DNA of 9,758 bases from an uncultured Prevotella sp. (GTDB taxonomy: Bacteria; Bacteroidota; Bacteroidia; Bacteroidales; Bacteroidaceae). This document shows, piece by piece, positions 1 through 7,093 of the stretch (position 1 is the stretch's first letter; every line of letters begins with the position of its first letter). The position numbers were made by a program, and so were the translations under genes. The notes under the pieces are model-generated. The model made no database searches. It was not told the origin of the DNA and was given only the letters and a program-made list of their open reading frames with translations. The stretch is taken from NCBI GenBank assembly GCA_900539625.1, contig UQCW01000073.1, forward strand, positions 1 through 9,758. The letters run 5' to 3'.

Positions 1-149
1 CGAAGGGCTTTATACGCTGATACCCAGGGCGTTGCCCTGGGCTGGGAACTGGCTGCCCTTTCAGGGCGCTCGCGGCGCAATTCATTATACCCCAGCGCGG
101 CCACGAAATTCGTTAATTCGTTAAATTCGTTGTTACGCCGTCTGAGGCC
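1..149 (-). repeat. Partial type B palindromic element with 43-bp flank, inverted
   Basis: Read on the minus strand, this stretch matches the start of the element at 2861-3005. It begins with the 43-bp flank at 107-149, has a short linker ending in GCGCCGCGAGCGCCCTG, then the hairpins GCCCTGAAAGGGC and CCCAGGGCAACGCCCTGGG. The window edge cuts it before the long central palindrome seen in the other type B copies. Its orientation is opposite to the copy after the kinase gene, so the kinase is bracketed by inverted copies. No coding capacity is supported. Confidence 0.85.
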
Positions 150-250
150 AAACATATTTCGTTGTAATAACAGCCAAAACATATTTCGTTGTAATAACGA
201 GGCCAAAATATATTTCGTTGTAACAACGACCCCAAATATATTTCGATGTT
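146..250. repeat. 28-bp tandem direct repeat, about 3.7 copies
   Basis: Four successive units start near 146, 174, 202 and 230. Each reads roughly CCAAAnATATTTCGTTGTAA followed by TAACGAG; the last is shortened and diverged (TTTCGATGTT). The same unit occurs on the opposite strand as two copies at 6488-6544, and as one degraded copy each near 2841-2866 and 9538-9556. In every case it abuts the GGCCTC end of the 43-bp flank, so it appears to belong to the element's outer edge. Function unknown. Confidence 0.8.
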
Positions 251-270
251 TCCCAAATTGCGCAACTTAT

Positions 271-303
271 TCTTTCACCATTACTTAAAAAAGTGTAACT
301 TTG
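271..303 (+). promoter_or_regulatory. Bacteroidetes-type promoter candidate for the kinase gene
   Basis: TAACTTTG at 296-303 fits the Bacteroidetes primary sigma -7 consensus TAnnTTTG. The -33 region about 20 bp upstream (TTTC near 273-276) is only a weak match to TTTG. Transcription would start near 310, leaving a leader of about 118 nt before the ATG at 428. That leader holds a small inverted repeat, CTTATA (365-370) with TATAAG (379-384), and no strong Shine-Dalgarno site, which is usual in this phylum. Identified by motif match only. Confidence 0.5.
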
Positions 304-427
304 CGAGTTGGTGGAGGTATGCCCTTATTTCTCAGGGGGTGTTTCACTGCCCTGCCCTACCCTACTTATACAATATATTATAAGGTGTAAATGCCGGGCT
401 GTTCACGCATTTGAAAACTACATTTTT

Positions 428-2817
428 ATGAAGTCAGAATATATCAACCAGAATAACAACACGGAGAAGGAGGACGCACCGCTGCTGCCGATGCTCCTCA
501 GATGCTACAATGAATTTGTGAGCCACTGGAAGTGGTTCGTGCTCTCGGCCGTGGTGTGTACGGGGCTGAGTTATCTCTACCAGCAACGGCAGGCACGCGT
601 TTACCAACGGCAGGCGGTGATGCTCATTGAGGATGCCGACCCTTCGTCGTCGGGCATGACGCCACGCCCCAAAAGGGCGTCGGGAACGAGAGTTCACGGA
701 TGGAGCTGAATGGTATCTCTGTGGGCGACAACCTGAAGAACGAGATTTTCATCCTGACGTCGAACCGACTGATGGAACGCGTGGTGGACTCGCTGCACTT
801 GGACATCGATTATACGATGAAGCAGGCGCTGCACGAGGTGACGCTGTATCGCAACCGCCCGTTTGAACTGATTTTCGAGGGACCGACGAAGGTGTACCAG
901 AAGTTTACGGCACGCGTGAATGCCGATGGTACGGTGGCGCTCTCTGACTTCTCTATCGCTACGCCTGAGGGCGAGAAGAAGGTTGACAAGACGGTGGTGT
1001 TGCACGACAACGAGGTGAAGGACTTGCCAGTTGGCCGCGCAAAGATGCAGCTGAACCGACAGGCGATGAAGAAATTTCCGCAGGGAAAGGACATCACCGT
1101 GACACGCGCACCGAAGAAGTTAGCGGCGGCGATTTATGCGTCGGAGGTGTCGGCTTCGGAATACGACAAGGAGACGTCGCTCATCGTGTTGACATGCAGC
1201 GATGTGAACCCCGACCGCGCGGAGGACATCGTACAGCAGGTGTTTGAAGCCTACAAACAGGACGTGGTGGACAACAAAAACAGACTGGCGTATTCAACGG
1301 CGAAATTCATTGACGACCGCATACAGCTCATCGGACAGGACTTGAGCAACGTGGAGAACCAGCTGGCGGAATTTAAACGCCAGAACAAACTGATTGACTT
1401 CACGGCGAACGCTCAGGCGTTTATCACCGACGGCAGTCAGGCTCACAAACTGACGCTGGATTTGGAGACGCAGCTGGCGGTGACGAAGTTCTTGGCCGAC
1501 TTCCTACAAGATCAGAGCAAATGCACGGAGACGGTGCCGATGCTGAGTTTGCAAGGGAGCAGTCTGGCTTCGATGATTGGAGAATACAACAAGACGATGA
1601 TTGAACGCAACCGCATGGCGAGCAACTCCAGCGAGGCTTCGCCCATCGTGCGCGATGCCGACCGCCAGTTGGCCTCGATGCGCAGTTCGCTCGTTGCCTC
1701 GGTCAATAGTTATGTGCGCTCGGTGGAGATGCAGCTTGCAAAGGCTCGCGAAAACGAGATGCGACTGACGGGACAGATGGGAACGGTGCCGGAGAAGGAG
1801 AAGCAGGGCCTCGACATCAAACGCCAACAGGAACTGAAATCGTCGCTCTATACTTACCTGCTCAACAAACGCGAGGAAGTGGCCCTGCAAACGGCCATCA
1901 ACGAGGCTAACGTGCGCCTCGTGGAGGGGCCGCTGGGAGGCAACGCGCCGATCAAGCCGCTCAAGTCGGTTATCTTGCTGATTGGCCTGCTGATTGGTCT
2001 GATGATTCCGAGCGCCATTCTCTGGCTGAAGAACCTGCTGGACGTGAACATCCACGGCCGACGTGACGTGGAGGACGCGACGACGATTCCTATCGTGGGC
2101 GAGATTCCGCATTACGAGGAGGCGAAGGAGGGCTCGGAGGCGAACCTCATCAGCGACACGAACCTTGACGCACCCATCGTGGAGGCGTTCCGCATGTTGC
2201 GCTATAGTCTTAACTTCATACGCCACAGTGCGAAGGTGTTTATCGTGACATCGTCGATTCCGGGACAGGGCAAGAGTTTCGTATCGACCAACTTGGCTTA
2301 TATCCTTGGCACTACGGGCAAACGGGTGCTTTTCATCGATACGGACATCAGAAAACGCACAGTGAGCCGCGCTTTCGGCAACAGCAAGGGTCTGACGGCG
2401 CTGCTCTCTGACGAGGAGAACGTGCTGAAGTTGGGCGACGTGGTGTTGCCAGCCGTAATGGGCGAGACGGTGGACTTCCTGCCTGCTGGCAAGATGCCGC
2501 CAAACCCGAGCGAACTGCTGATGTCTGACAAATTTGACGAGATCATCGACGAGGCCCGCGCGGCCTATGATTATGTGGTGATTGACACGACACCGACGCT
2601 GGCGGTGGCCGATGCGGGCATCGCAAACCGCGTGGCGGACATCACGGTGTTTGTTATGCGCGTGGGTGCCCAACGACGCGACTTCTTGCCTGACTTGCAG
2701 AAGATGTACGAAGCGAAGAAGTTCCGCAACCTCTGTATCGCGATTAATGACGCTGATTTGTTTAAGGGGTACGGATATGGATATGGCTACGGATATGGAT
2801 ATGCGCAGGAGAAGTGA
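428..2817 (+). CDS. Wzc-like polysaccharide chain-length/BY-type tyrosine kinase, frameshifted
   Basis: Inner-membrane co-polymerase fused to a bacterial tyrosine kinase, acting in capsule or exopolysaccharide assembly and export. Restoring one base near 667-678 gives about 796 residues, normal for the Bacteroidetes family. Visible in order (restored numbering): first membrane segment about 36-51, Wzz-type periplasmic region with coiled-coil stretches, second membrane segment about 515-534, Walker A PGQGKS with K616, Walker A' FIDTD with D638 and D640, Walker B VVIDTTP with D720, and a C-terminal tyrosine cluster (GY x6, Y782-Y792) of the kind autophosphorylated in BY kinases. The ATG at 428 is preferred over a GTG at 308, which would place translated sequence in the promoter and leader. 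As written, the frame stops at 709 and the kinase part continues in another frame, open from ATG 700. No Wza-like or glycosyltransferase partner is in the window. Family assignment is secure; whether the gene is intact is not. Confidence 0.9.
667..678 (+). other. Apparent one-base deletion (frameshift site) in the kinase gene
   Basis: The N-terminal frame runs through ...IEDADPSSSG and then into unlike residues and a stop at 707-709. The family-like continuation (NESSRMELNGISVGDN) is in the next frame. Adding one base in the C4-A4-G3 run at 667-677 joins them, for example as PRPKKGVGNESSRMEL. The run of homopolymers suggests a sequencing or replication slip. A programmed -1 shift is possible in principle, since CCC at 668-670 can re-pair at 667-669, but the site lacks a canonical X XXY YYZ heptamer. 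Confidence 0.75.
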
Positions 2818-2837
2818 TTGCGGCGGATGATTGGGGG

Positions 2838-3190
2838 CGTTAATACAACGAAGTATATTGGGCCTCAGACGGCGTAACAACGAATTACACGAATTAACGA
2901 ATTTCGGGGACGCGCGGGGGCGAATGATGAATTGCGCCGCGAGCGCCCTGAAAGGGCAGCCAGTTCCCAGCCCAGGGCAACGCCCTGGGTATCAGTGTAT
3001 AAACGCCTACGCCCTGTAAGGGCAAAAGTATGGGCGCACCTATTGTTTATTACTTTTGCCCTTACAGGGCGAAGGGGCGGTACGTACGTTAACCCAGGGC
3101 GTTGCCCTGGGCTCCGAACTTGTTGGGCTTTCAGCCCGTGCAGGGCCGCCCGTATGTCCCGCAACCGCAAAATTCGATCAATTCGACCCC
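2838..3190. repeat. Type B palindromic element with left 43-bp flank
   Basis: This fills the gap between the kinase stop and the DedA gene. It starts with a degraded 28-bp unit, then the 43-bp flank at 2861-2903, a linker, and the type B module from about 2935. The module is a nested palindrome: GCCCTGAAAGGGC, then CCCAGGGCAACGCCCTGGG (2971-2989), the central 20-bp inverted repeat (3011-3030/3051-3070), CCCAGGGCGTTGCCCTGGG (3093-3111), then GGGCTTTCAGCCC (3125-3137). The right-hand flank is degraded: only AATTCGATCAATTCG near 3171-3185 resembles it. Open frames through this region encode repeat-derived peptides and are not supported as genes. Confidence 0.85.
3011..3070. repeat. Perfect 20-bp inverted repeat at the centre of type B element
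   Basis: Arms GCCCTGTAAGGGCAAAAGTA (3011-3030) and TACTTTTGCCCTTACAGGGC (3051-3070) are exact reverse complements around a 20-nt loop. All 60 bases, loop included, are identical to 6937-6996. No T-run follows the right arm, so it is not a classic intrinsic terminator. It could form a strong RNA hairpin or a DNA cruciform. Confidence 0.9.
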
Positions 3191-3217
3191 TCCAACAAAA
3201 TTAACAACCAAACGAAT

Positions 3218-3985
3218 ATGAGAAAACGACTATTTTTGTTCACGGCCATGCTCCTTGTGGGCATCGTGGCTATGATGGCCGCCAATCCGGAAGGAGCGAC
3301 GCAGGCCGCTGCTGCTGATGGCGGCGGCGTGATGAAGGATATTACCAAATTCTGTCTCGACAGTTTGGAATATTGGTGGGTCATCGTACTCTTTATGGCC
3401 ATCGAGAGTTCGTTCATCCCCTTTCCCTCGGAAGTGGTGGTTCCTCCTGCTGCCTGGCTCGCCTGCCAGCCCGATAGCAACATGAACGTGGTGATGGTCG
3501 TGGTGTTGGCAACGATTGGTGCCGACATCGGTGCGTTGGTCAACTATTACCTCTCCAGCTATCTGGGACGCCCCGTCATCTATAAGTTTGCCGACAGCAA
3601 GGTGGGACATCTCTGTCTGCTCAACGGGGAGAAACTGGCGCATGCGGAGGAGTATTTCCGTTTGCACGGTGTGCCCTCGACGTTCTTCGGCCGCCTCGTG
3701 CCTGCCGTGCGACAGCTGATTTCCATCCCTGCCGGTCTGTCGCGCATGAACATCCGCAAATTTCTGGTCTACACTTCTCTCGGTGCGGGCATCTGGAACA
3801 CGGTGTTGGCGGGCTTGGGATATGCCATCTTCAAGCTGAGCCCGGAGACGGACAGCAAAGAGAAGGTGGTGGACCTCGCCTCGGCATATAGCCACGAAAT
3901 CGGGTATGGCATTCTCGCCATTGTGGGACTGCTCATCGTTTATTTCGTGGGGAAGAAATTACTTAAGAAGTGGATTAACAGTTAG
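3218..3985 (+). CDS. DedA-family integral membrane protein
   Basis: A 255-residue protein of the DedA/SNARE-associated (VTT) superfamily. Members act at the inner membrane in phospholipid or undecaprenyl-phosphate flipping and in membrane-potential maintenance; the substrate here is not shown. An N-terminal hydrophobic segment (about 5-21) is followed by the family's re-entrant motif ESSFIPFPSE (63-72) and the second motif FFGRLVPAVRQLISIPAG (156-173). Its R159 and R165 keep the spacing of the two arginines essential in E. coli YqjA. Further hydrophobic stretches lie at about 91-112, 182-205 and near the C terminus, which ends KKLLKKWINS. The ATG at 3218 is chosen because the open frame extending upstream to 3056 lies wholly inside the type B repeat. 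The gene stands alone between the repeat and the hairpin at 4013-4057. Family assignment is firm, exact function open. Confidence 0.93.
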   Translation: MRKRLFLFTAMLLVGIVAMMAANPEGATQAAAADGGGVMKDITKFCLDSLEYWWVIVLFMAIESSFIPFPSEVVVPPAAWLACQPDSNMNVVMVVVLATIGADIGALVNYYLSSYLGRPVIYKFADSKVGHLCLLNGEKLAHAEEYFRLHGVPSTFFGRLVPAVRQLISIPAGLSRMNIRKFLVYTSLGAGIWNTVLAGLGYAIFKLSPETDSKEKVVDLASAYSHEIGYGILAIVGLLIVYFVGKKLLKKWINS

Positions 3986-4012
3986 ACGGCCTTTGGGCGT
4001 TCTGACTTGAGG

Positions 4013-4057
4013 GGTGTTCTAAAAATCTGGTGTAGATGACTGGTTTTTTAGGACACC
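4013..4057. terminator. Hairpin after the DedA gene, possible terminator
   Basis: GGTGTTCTAAAAA (4013-4025) pairs with TTTTTAGGACACC (4045-4057) across all 13 positions, with one G-U wobble, around a 19-nt loop. It lies 28 nt after the DedA stop and 21 nt before the ketoreductase ATG. Its A and T runs are inside the stem rather than a T-run after it, so it is not a textbook intrinsic terminator. It might instead be a leader element of the next gene or a short transposon-end remnant. No other copy is seen in the window. Confidence 0.5.
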
Positions 4058-4078
4058 TACTTATACTATATATATACA

Positions 4079-4807
4079 ATGAAGAGATACGCATTAGTGA
4101 CAGGAGGTTCGCGCGGCATCGGACGCGCCGTTTGCATCCATTTGGCCTCGATGGGGCTGCCCGTCATCATCAATTACCGCTCCGGAAAGGAAGCTGCTGA
4201 AGAGACACTGAAGGCGGTGGAGGACCTGGGCGGGGAAGGCGAACTGCTGCCGTTTGACGTGTCGGACCCAGAGGCCATCGAAAAGGCGCTGGCCGATTGG
4301 GAAGAGAAACACCCGGACGACTATATCGCGGTTTTGGTGAACAACGCGGGCATCCGTAAGGACAACTTGATGGTGTTTATGCAGAACGAGGAATGGCACA
4401 GCGTGGTGGACACGACGCTCAACGGATTTTTCTATACGACACGGCGACTGCTGAAGAATATGCTGACACACCGCGACGGACGCGTCATTAACATGGCGTC
4501 GCTCTCCGGACTGAAAGGCGTGGCGGGACAGGCGAACTATTCCGCCGCGAAGGCTGCCCTGATTGGCGCGACGAAGGCGCTGGCACAGGAGGTGGCTCCG
4601 CGACGCGTGACGGTGAACGCCGTGGCACCGGGATTTATCGAGACGGACATGACGGCGGACCTCGACGAAAAGAGCCTGAAGCAACTCGTGCCAATGCGAC
4701 GCTTCGGAAAAGCGGAGGAAGTGGCGGAACTGGTGGGCTTCCTGGCCTCGGAAAAGGCGGGATATATCACTGGGCAGTGTGTGTCGATTAACGGCGGAAT
4801 GTTTTGA
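4079..4807 (+). CDS. FabG-like 3-oxoacyl-ACP ketoreductase (aryl polyene type)
   Basis: A 242-residue short-chain dehydrogenase/reductase that should reduce the beta-keto group of ACP-bound intermediates with NADPH in the cytosol. The cofactor motif TGGSRGIG (8-15), the NNAG motif (88-91) and the catalytic tetrad N115, S141, Y154, K158 are all present with FabG spacing. It ends with the common family tail GYITGQCVSINGGMF. The ATG at 4079 follows an AT-rich leader (CTACTTATACTATATATA) and no clear Shine-Dalgarno site. It resembles primary-metabolism FabG, but a ketosynthase, a methyltransferase, an ACP and an acyltransferase follow, so an ApeQ-like role in aryl polyene assembly is more likely. 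A 432-bp gap filled by a type A repeat separates it from the ketosynthase. Fold and activity are secure; pathway is inferred from neighbours. Confidence 0.93.
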   Translation: MKRYALVTGGSRGIGRAVCIHLASMGLPVIINYRSGKEAAEETLKAVEDLGGEGELLPFDVSDPEAIEKALADWEEKHPDDYIAVLVNNAGIRKDNLMVFMQNEEWHSVVDTTLNGFFYTTRRLLKNMLTHRDGRVINMASLSGLKGVAGQANYSAAKAALIGATKALAQEVAPRRVTVNAVAPGFIETDMTADLDEKSLKQLVPMRRFGKAEEVAELVGFLASEKAGYITGQCVSINGGMF

Positions 4808-4828
4808 GTTTGTGGTAAAATATTTATG

Positions 4829-5177
4829 CTGGTAGGATGTTCAAAATCCAGAAAACCCCAAGGTTGGTAAAGAGGCGCCAGCGCCCCTGAAGGGGGCTCA
4901 TATTTAGGGTAGGGGCTTGCCCCTACCTCTTGAGGCCGATTTATGAACCTCGCCCCTGTAAGGGGCTCATATCTCGATAGATGTTGCGGGGCAAGCCCCG
5001 CCAACGATATGCGCCCCTTACAGGGGCAGAAGCGAGAATTGATGAGCTGCGGCGAGAGATAGGGGCAAGCCCCTATCCTGGAATATGAGCCCCTTTCAGG
5101 GGCAGCGGTGCAACAACCGACATGCTATTTGGCTCAAATCCCGCAAAGATTTTTCTGGATTATAAACAACCTACCAG
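4829..5177. mobile_element. MITE-like type A element with 27-bp inverted ends
   Basis: 4829-4855 and the reverse complement of 5151-5177 agree at 24 of 27 positions (both begin CTGGTAGG and end AATCCAGAAAA). They bracket the type A module at 4874-5104. The element is about 349 bp, has no coding capacity and sits between ketoreductase and ketosynthase. Similarity may extend outward (GTAAAAT near 4816 and, inverted, near 5196). No clear target duplication could be read. Its ends are unrelated to the 43-bp flanks used by the other copies. Interpretation as a non-autonomous mobile element is inference. Confidence 0.65.
4874..5104. repeat. Type A nested palindromic module, copy 1
   Basis: A series of GC-rich hairpins is arranged symmetrically: CCCCTGAAGGGGG, AGGGGCTTGCCCCT, GCCCCTGTAAGGGGC, the central GCGGGGCAAGCCCCGC (4986-5001), GCCCCTTACAGGGGC, ATAGGGGCAAGCCCCTAT, and GCCCCTTTCAGGGGC. 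The left half is an imperfect reverse complement of the right half, including GCTCATATT against AATATGAGC. It is closely similar along its length to 6614-6845 and 9621-9758. No gene is supported within it. Confidence 0.9.
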
Positions 5178-5239
5178 AGATAAAACATAATTTTACGTCC
5201 TACCTATAATACTCCCCCTCTCAAAGAGAATTGTACAAT

Positions 5240-6456
5240 ATGAAAAGAGTTGTGATAACAGGCATGGGCATTTGGTCATGCCTGGGAAAAGACTTGAAGG
5301 AAGTGTGTGACGCGCTCCGGGCCGGACGTTCTGGCATCGGCGTGGACCAGGCACGCCTTGACTATGGTTACCGCTCCGGACTGACGGGCATCGTGGAACG
5401 CCCGGTGCTCAAGAAGCTCCTGGACCGACGCAGCCGCGTGGGACTCTCGGAGGAGGCGGAATATGCTTATATGGCCTCGCGCGAGGCGTTTGAAAATGCG
5501 GGTATCACCACGGAAATGCTGGAAGAGGAGGAGGTGGGCATCATCTTCGGCAACGACTCTTCGGCACGGCCGGTGGTGGAAGCGGCACGCATCATGGACG
5601 AGAAGCACGACTCGGCGATGCTGGGGTCGGGGCTGATTTTCCAGTCGATGAACTCTACCGTGACGATGAACCTCAGCACGATTTTCCACCTGCGCGGCAT
5701 CAATTTCACGGTGAGCGCGGCCTGTGCAAGCGGTTCGCACGCCATCGGACTGGGCTATGCCATAATCAAGCAGGGACTGCAAAAGACGGTGCTCTGTGGC
5801 GGTGCGCAAGAGGTGAATTGCTATGCGATGGCGACCTTTGATGCGCTGGGGCGTTTTCCGTTCGTATGGACCACCCCGAAGCGGCATCGCGCCCCTTCGA
5901 CCAAGGCCGCGATGGTCTCGTGCCGAGTGGCGGTGCGGCAGCGGTGGTGTTGGAAGACTATGACCACGCGGTGGCACGCGGTGCGGAGATTCTGGCGGAG
6001 GTGGTGGGATATGGTTTCTCATCGAACGGCAGCGGTATTTCGCAGGCGAGCGACGAGGGGTCGGTAATCGCCATGCAACGCGCATTGGCTGACGCCGCGA
6101 TGAAGCCCTCGGACATCGACTATATCAACGCGCACGCGACATCGACACCGCAGGGCGACCACTATGAGGCGCTGGCATTGAGCCGGCTTTTCGGCGGCAG
6201 CGACACATGGGTGAGCTCGACGAAGTCGATGACGGGCCATGAATGCTGGATGGCAGGTGCGAGCGAAGTGGTCTACTCGCTTCTGATGATGCAGCATGGG
6301 TTCGTGGCACCGAATATCAACCTGAACGAACCGGACGAGGCGGCGGCGACACTGCGGCTGGCACGCGAAACGGTGGAATGTGAGGTGAAGACGGTGCTGT
6401 CGAACTCCTTCGGTTTCGGCGGGACGAACAGTGCGCTGGTGCTGAGGGGGATGTAG
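5240..6456 (+). CDS. FabF-like beta-ketoacyl-ACP synthase (aryl polyene type), frameshifted
   Basis: A condensing enzyme that extends an ACP-bound acyl chain with malonyl-ACP. With one G restored at 5848-5851 it has about 405 residues, the usual length of FabF-type enzymes. Catalytic residues in restored numbering are C162 (SAACASGSH), H299 (NAHATSTPQGD), K329 and H334 (TKSMTGHECWMAGAS), matching the FabF C-H-H triad and lysine. The C-terminal SNSFGFGGTNSALVL loop is also standard. The ATG at 5240 is preferred over TTG 5231 because MKRVVITGMG is the normal family start. As written, the first frame leaves the family sequence at about 5852 and stops at 6067; the rest is open to the stop at 6456. 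Repeat elements flank it on both sides. It is probably an APE/flexirubin ketosynthase by context. Active-site preservation argues that the gene was functional very recently or is intact and misread. Confidence 0.9.
5848..5851 (+). other. Apparent one-base deletion in G run of the ketosynthase gene
   Basis: The frame reads ...ATFDALG up to the four-G run and then shifts. The next frame from 5851 reads AFSVRMDHPEAASRPFD, the expected ketosynthase continuation. A five-G run would join them exactly as DALGAFSVRMDHPE, so one missing G explains the break. A homopolymer is a common place for assembly error and for true slippage. Confidence 0.85.
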
Positions 6457-6487
6457 GAAAAGGAGGGGCTACGGGATTTATTTGGTT

Positions 6488-6544
6488 GGTATTACAACGA
6501 AATATATTTGGCCTCGTTATTACAACGAAATATATTTTGGCCTC
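6488..6544. repeat. Two tandem copies of the 28-bp direct repeat
   Basis: Units at 6488-6515 and 6516-6544 (core TTACAACGAAATATATTTGG, ending GGCCTC) are the reverse complement of the units at 146-250. They lie 31 nt after the ketosynthase stop and run directly into the 43-bp flank that starts GGCCTCAGACGG. Confidence 0.85.
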
Positions 6545-6613
6545 AGACGGCGTAACAACGAATTAATCGAATTAACGAATTTCGGGGACGCGCTGGGGCA
6601 AATGATGAATTGC

Positions 6614-6845
6614 GGCGCCAGCGCCCCTGAAAGGGGCTAATATTTAGGGTAGGGGCTTGCCCCTACCTCTTGGAGCCGATTTATGAACCTCGCCCCTGTA
6701 AGGGGCTCATATCTCGAAAGATATTGCGGGGCAAGCCCCGCCAACGATATGCGCCCCTTACAGGGGCAGCAGCGAGGAACTGGGAACCACGGCGGGAGAT
6801 AGGGGCAAGCCCCTATCCTGGAATATGAGCCCCTTTTCAGGGGCA
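6614..6845. repeat. Type A nested palindromic module, copy 2
   Basis: It has the same hairpin order as 4874-5104 with a few substitutions and one extra base. The central hairpin GCGGGGCAAGCCCCGC is at 6726-6741. Unlike copy 1, it is preceded by the 43-bp flank and followed after 15 nt by a type B module. Confidence 0.9.
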
Positions 6846-6860
6846 ATCCCCCGCAACCGC

Positions 6861-7093
6861 CGCCGCGAGCGCCCTGAAAGGGCAGCCAGTCCCCAGCCCA
6901 GGGCAACTCCCTGGGTATCAGCGTATAAAGTCCTTCGCCCTGTAAGGGCAAAAGTATGGGCGCACCTATTGTTTATTACTTTTGCCCTTACAGGGCGCAG
7001 GTGTGGTACGTACGTTAACCCAGGGCGTTGCCCTGGGCTCCGAACTTGTTGGGCTTTCAGCCCGTGCAGGGCCGCCCGTATGTCCCGAACCGC
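6861..7093. repeat. Type B nested palindromic module, copy 2
   Basis: Nearly identical to 2935-3168: GCCCTGAAAGGGC, a CCCAGGGCAACTCCCTGGG hairpin with one mismatched pair, the perfect central inverted repeat 6937-6956/6977-6996, CCCAGGGCGTTGCCCTGGG, GGGCTTTCAGCCC and the tail CGTATGTCCCG. It ends shortly before the right-hand 43-bp flank. Confidence 0.9.

Noticed and set aside
146..250. CRISPR array
   Set aside because: The repeats are directly adjacent with no unique spacers, copies are few and diverged, and no cas genes are present.
667..678. Programmed -1 ribosomal frameshifting in the kinase gene
   Set aside because: No canonical slippery heptamer and no clear stimulatory stem were found; a one-base loss in homopolymers is simpler.
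1504..2880. Long minus-strand frame of 458 codons opposite the kinase
   Set aside because: It is a shadow of the kinase gene: rich in Arg, His and Gln without domain motifs, while the plus strand has clear Walker motifs.
3056..3217. Open frame extending the DedA gene upstream, starting MPLQGEGAV
   Set aside because: It lies entirely in the type B repeat, and the same peptide style appears wherever the repeat is read; the ATG at 3218 begins a normal hydrophobic N terminus.
4871..5104. Intrinsic terminators in the GC-rich hairpins of type A
   Set aside because: None of the hairpins is followed by a T-run, and they recur as part of one symmetrical repeat, so individual terminator calls are not supported.
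5188..5195. TAATTTTA as a promoter for the ketosynthase
   Set aside because: It misses the final G of TAnnTTTG and has no suitably spaced -33 box.
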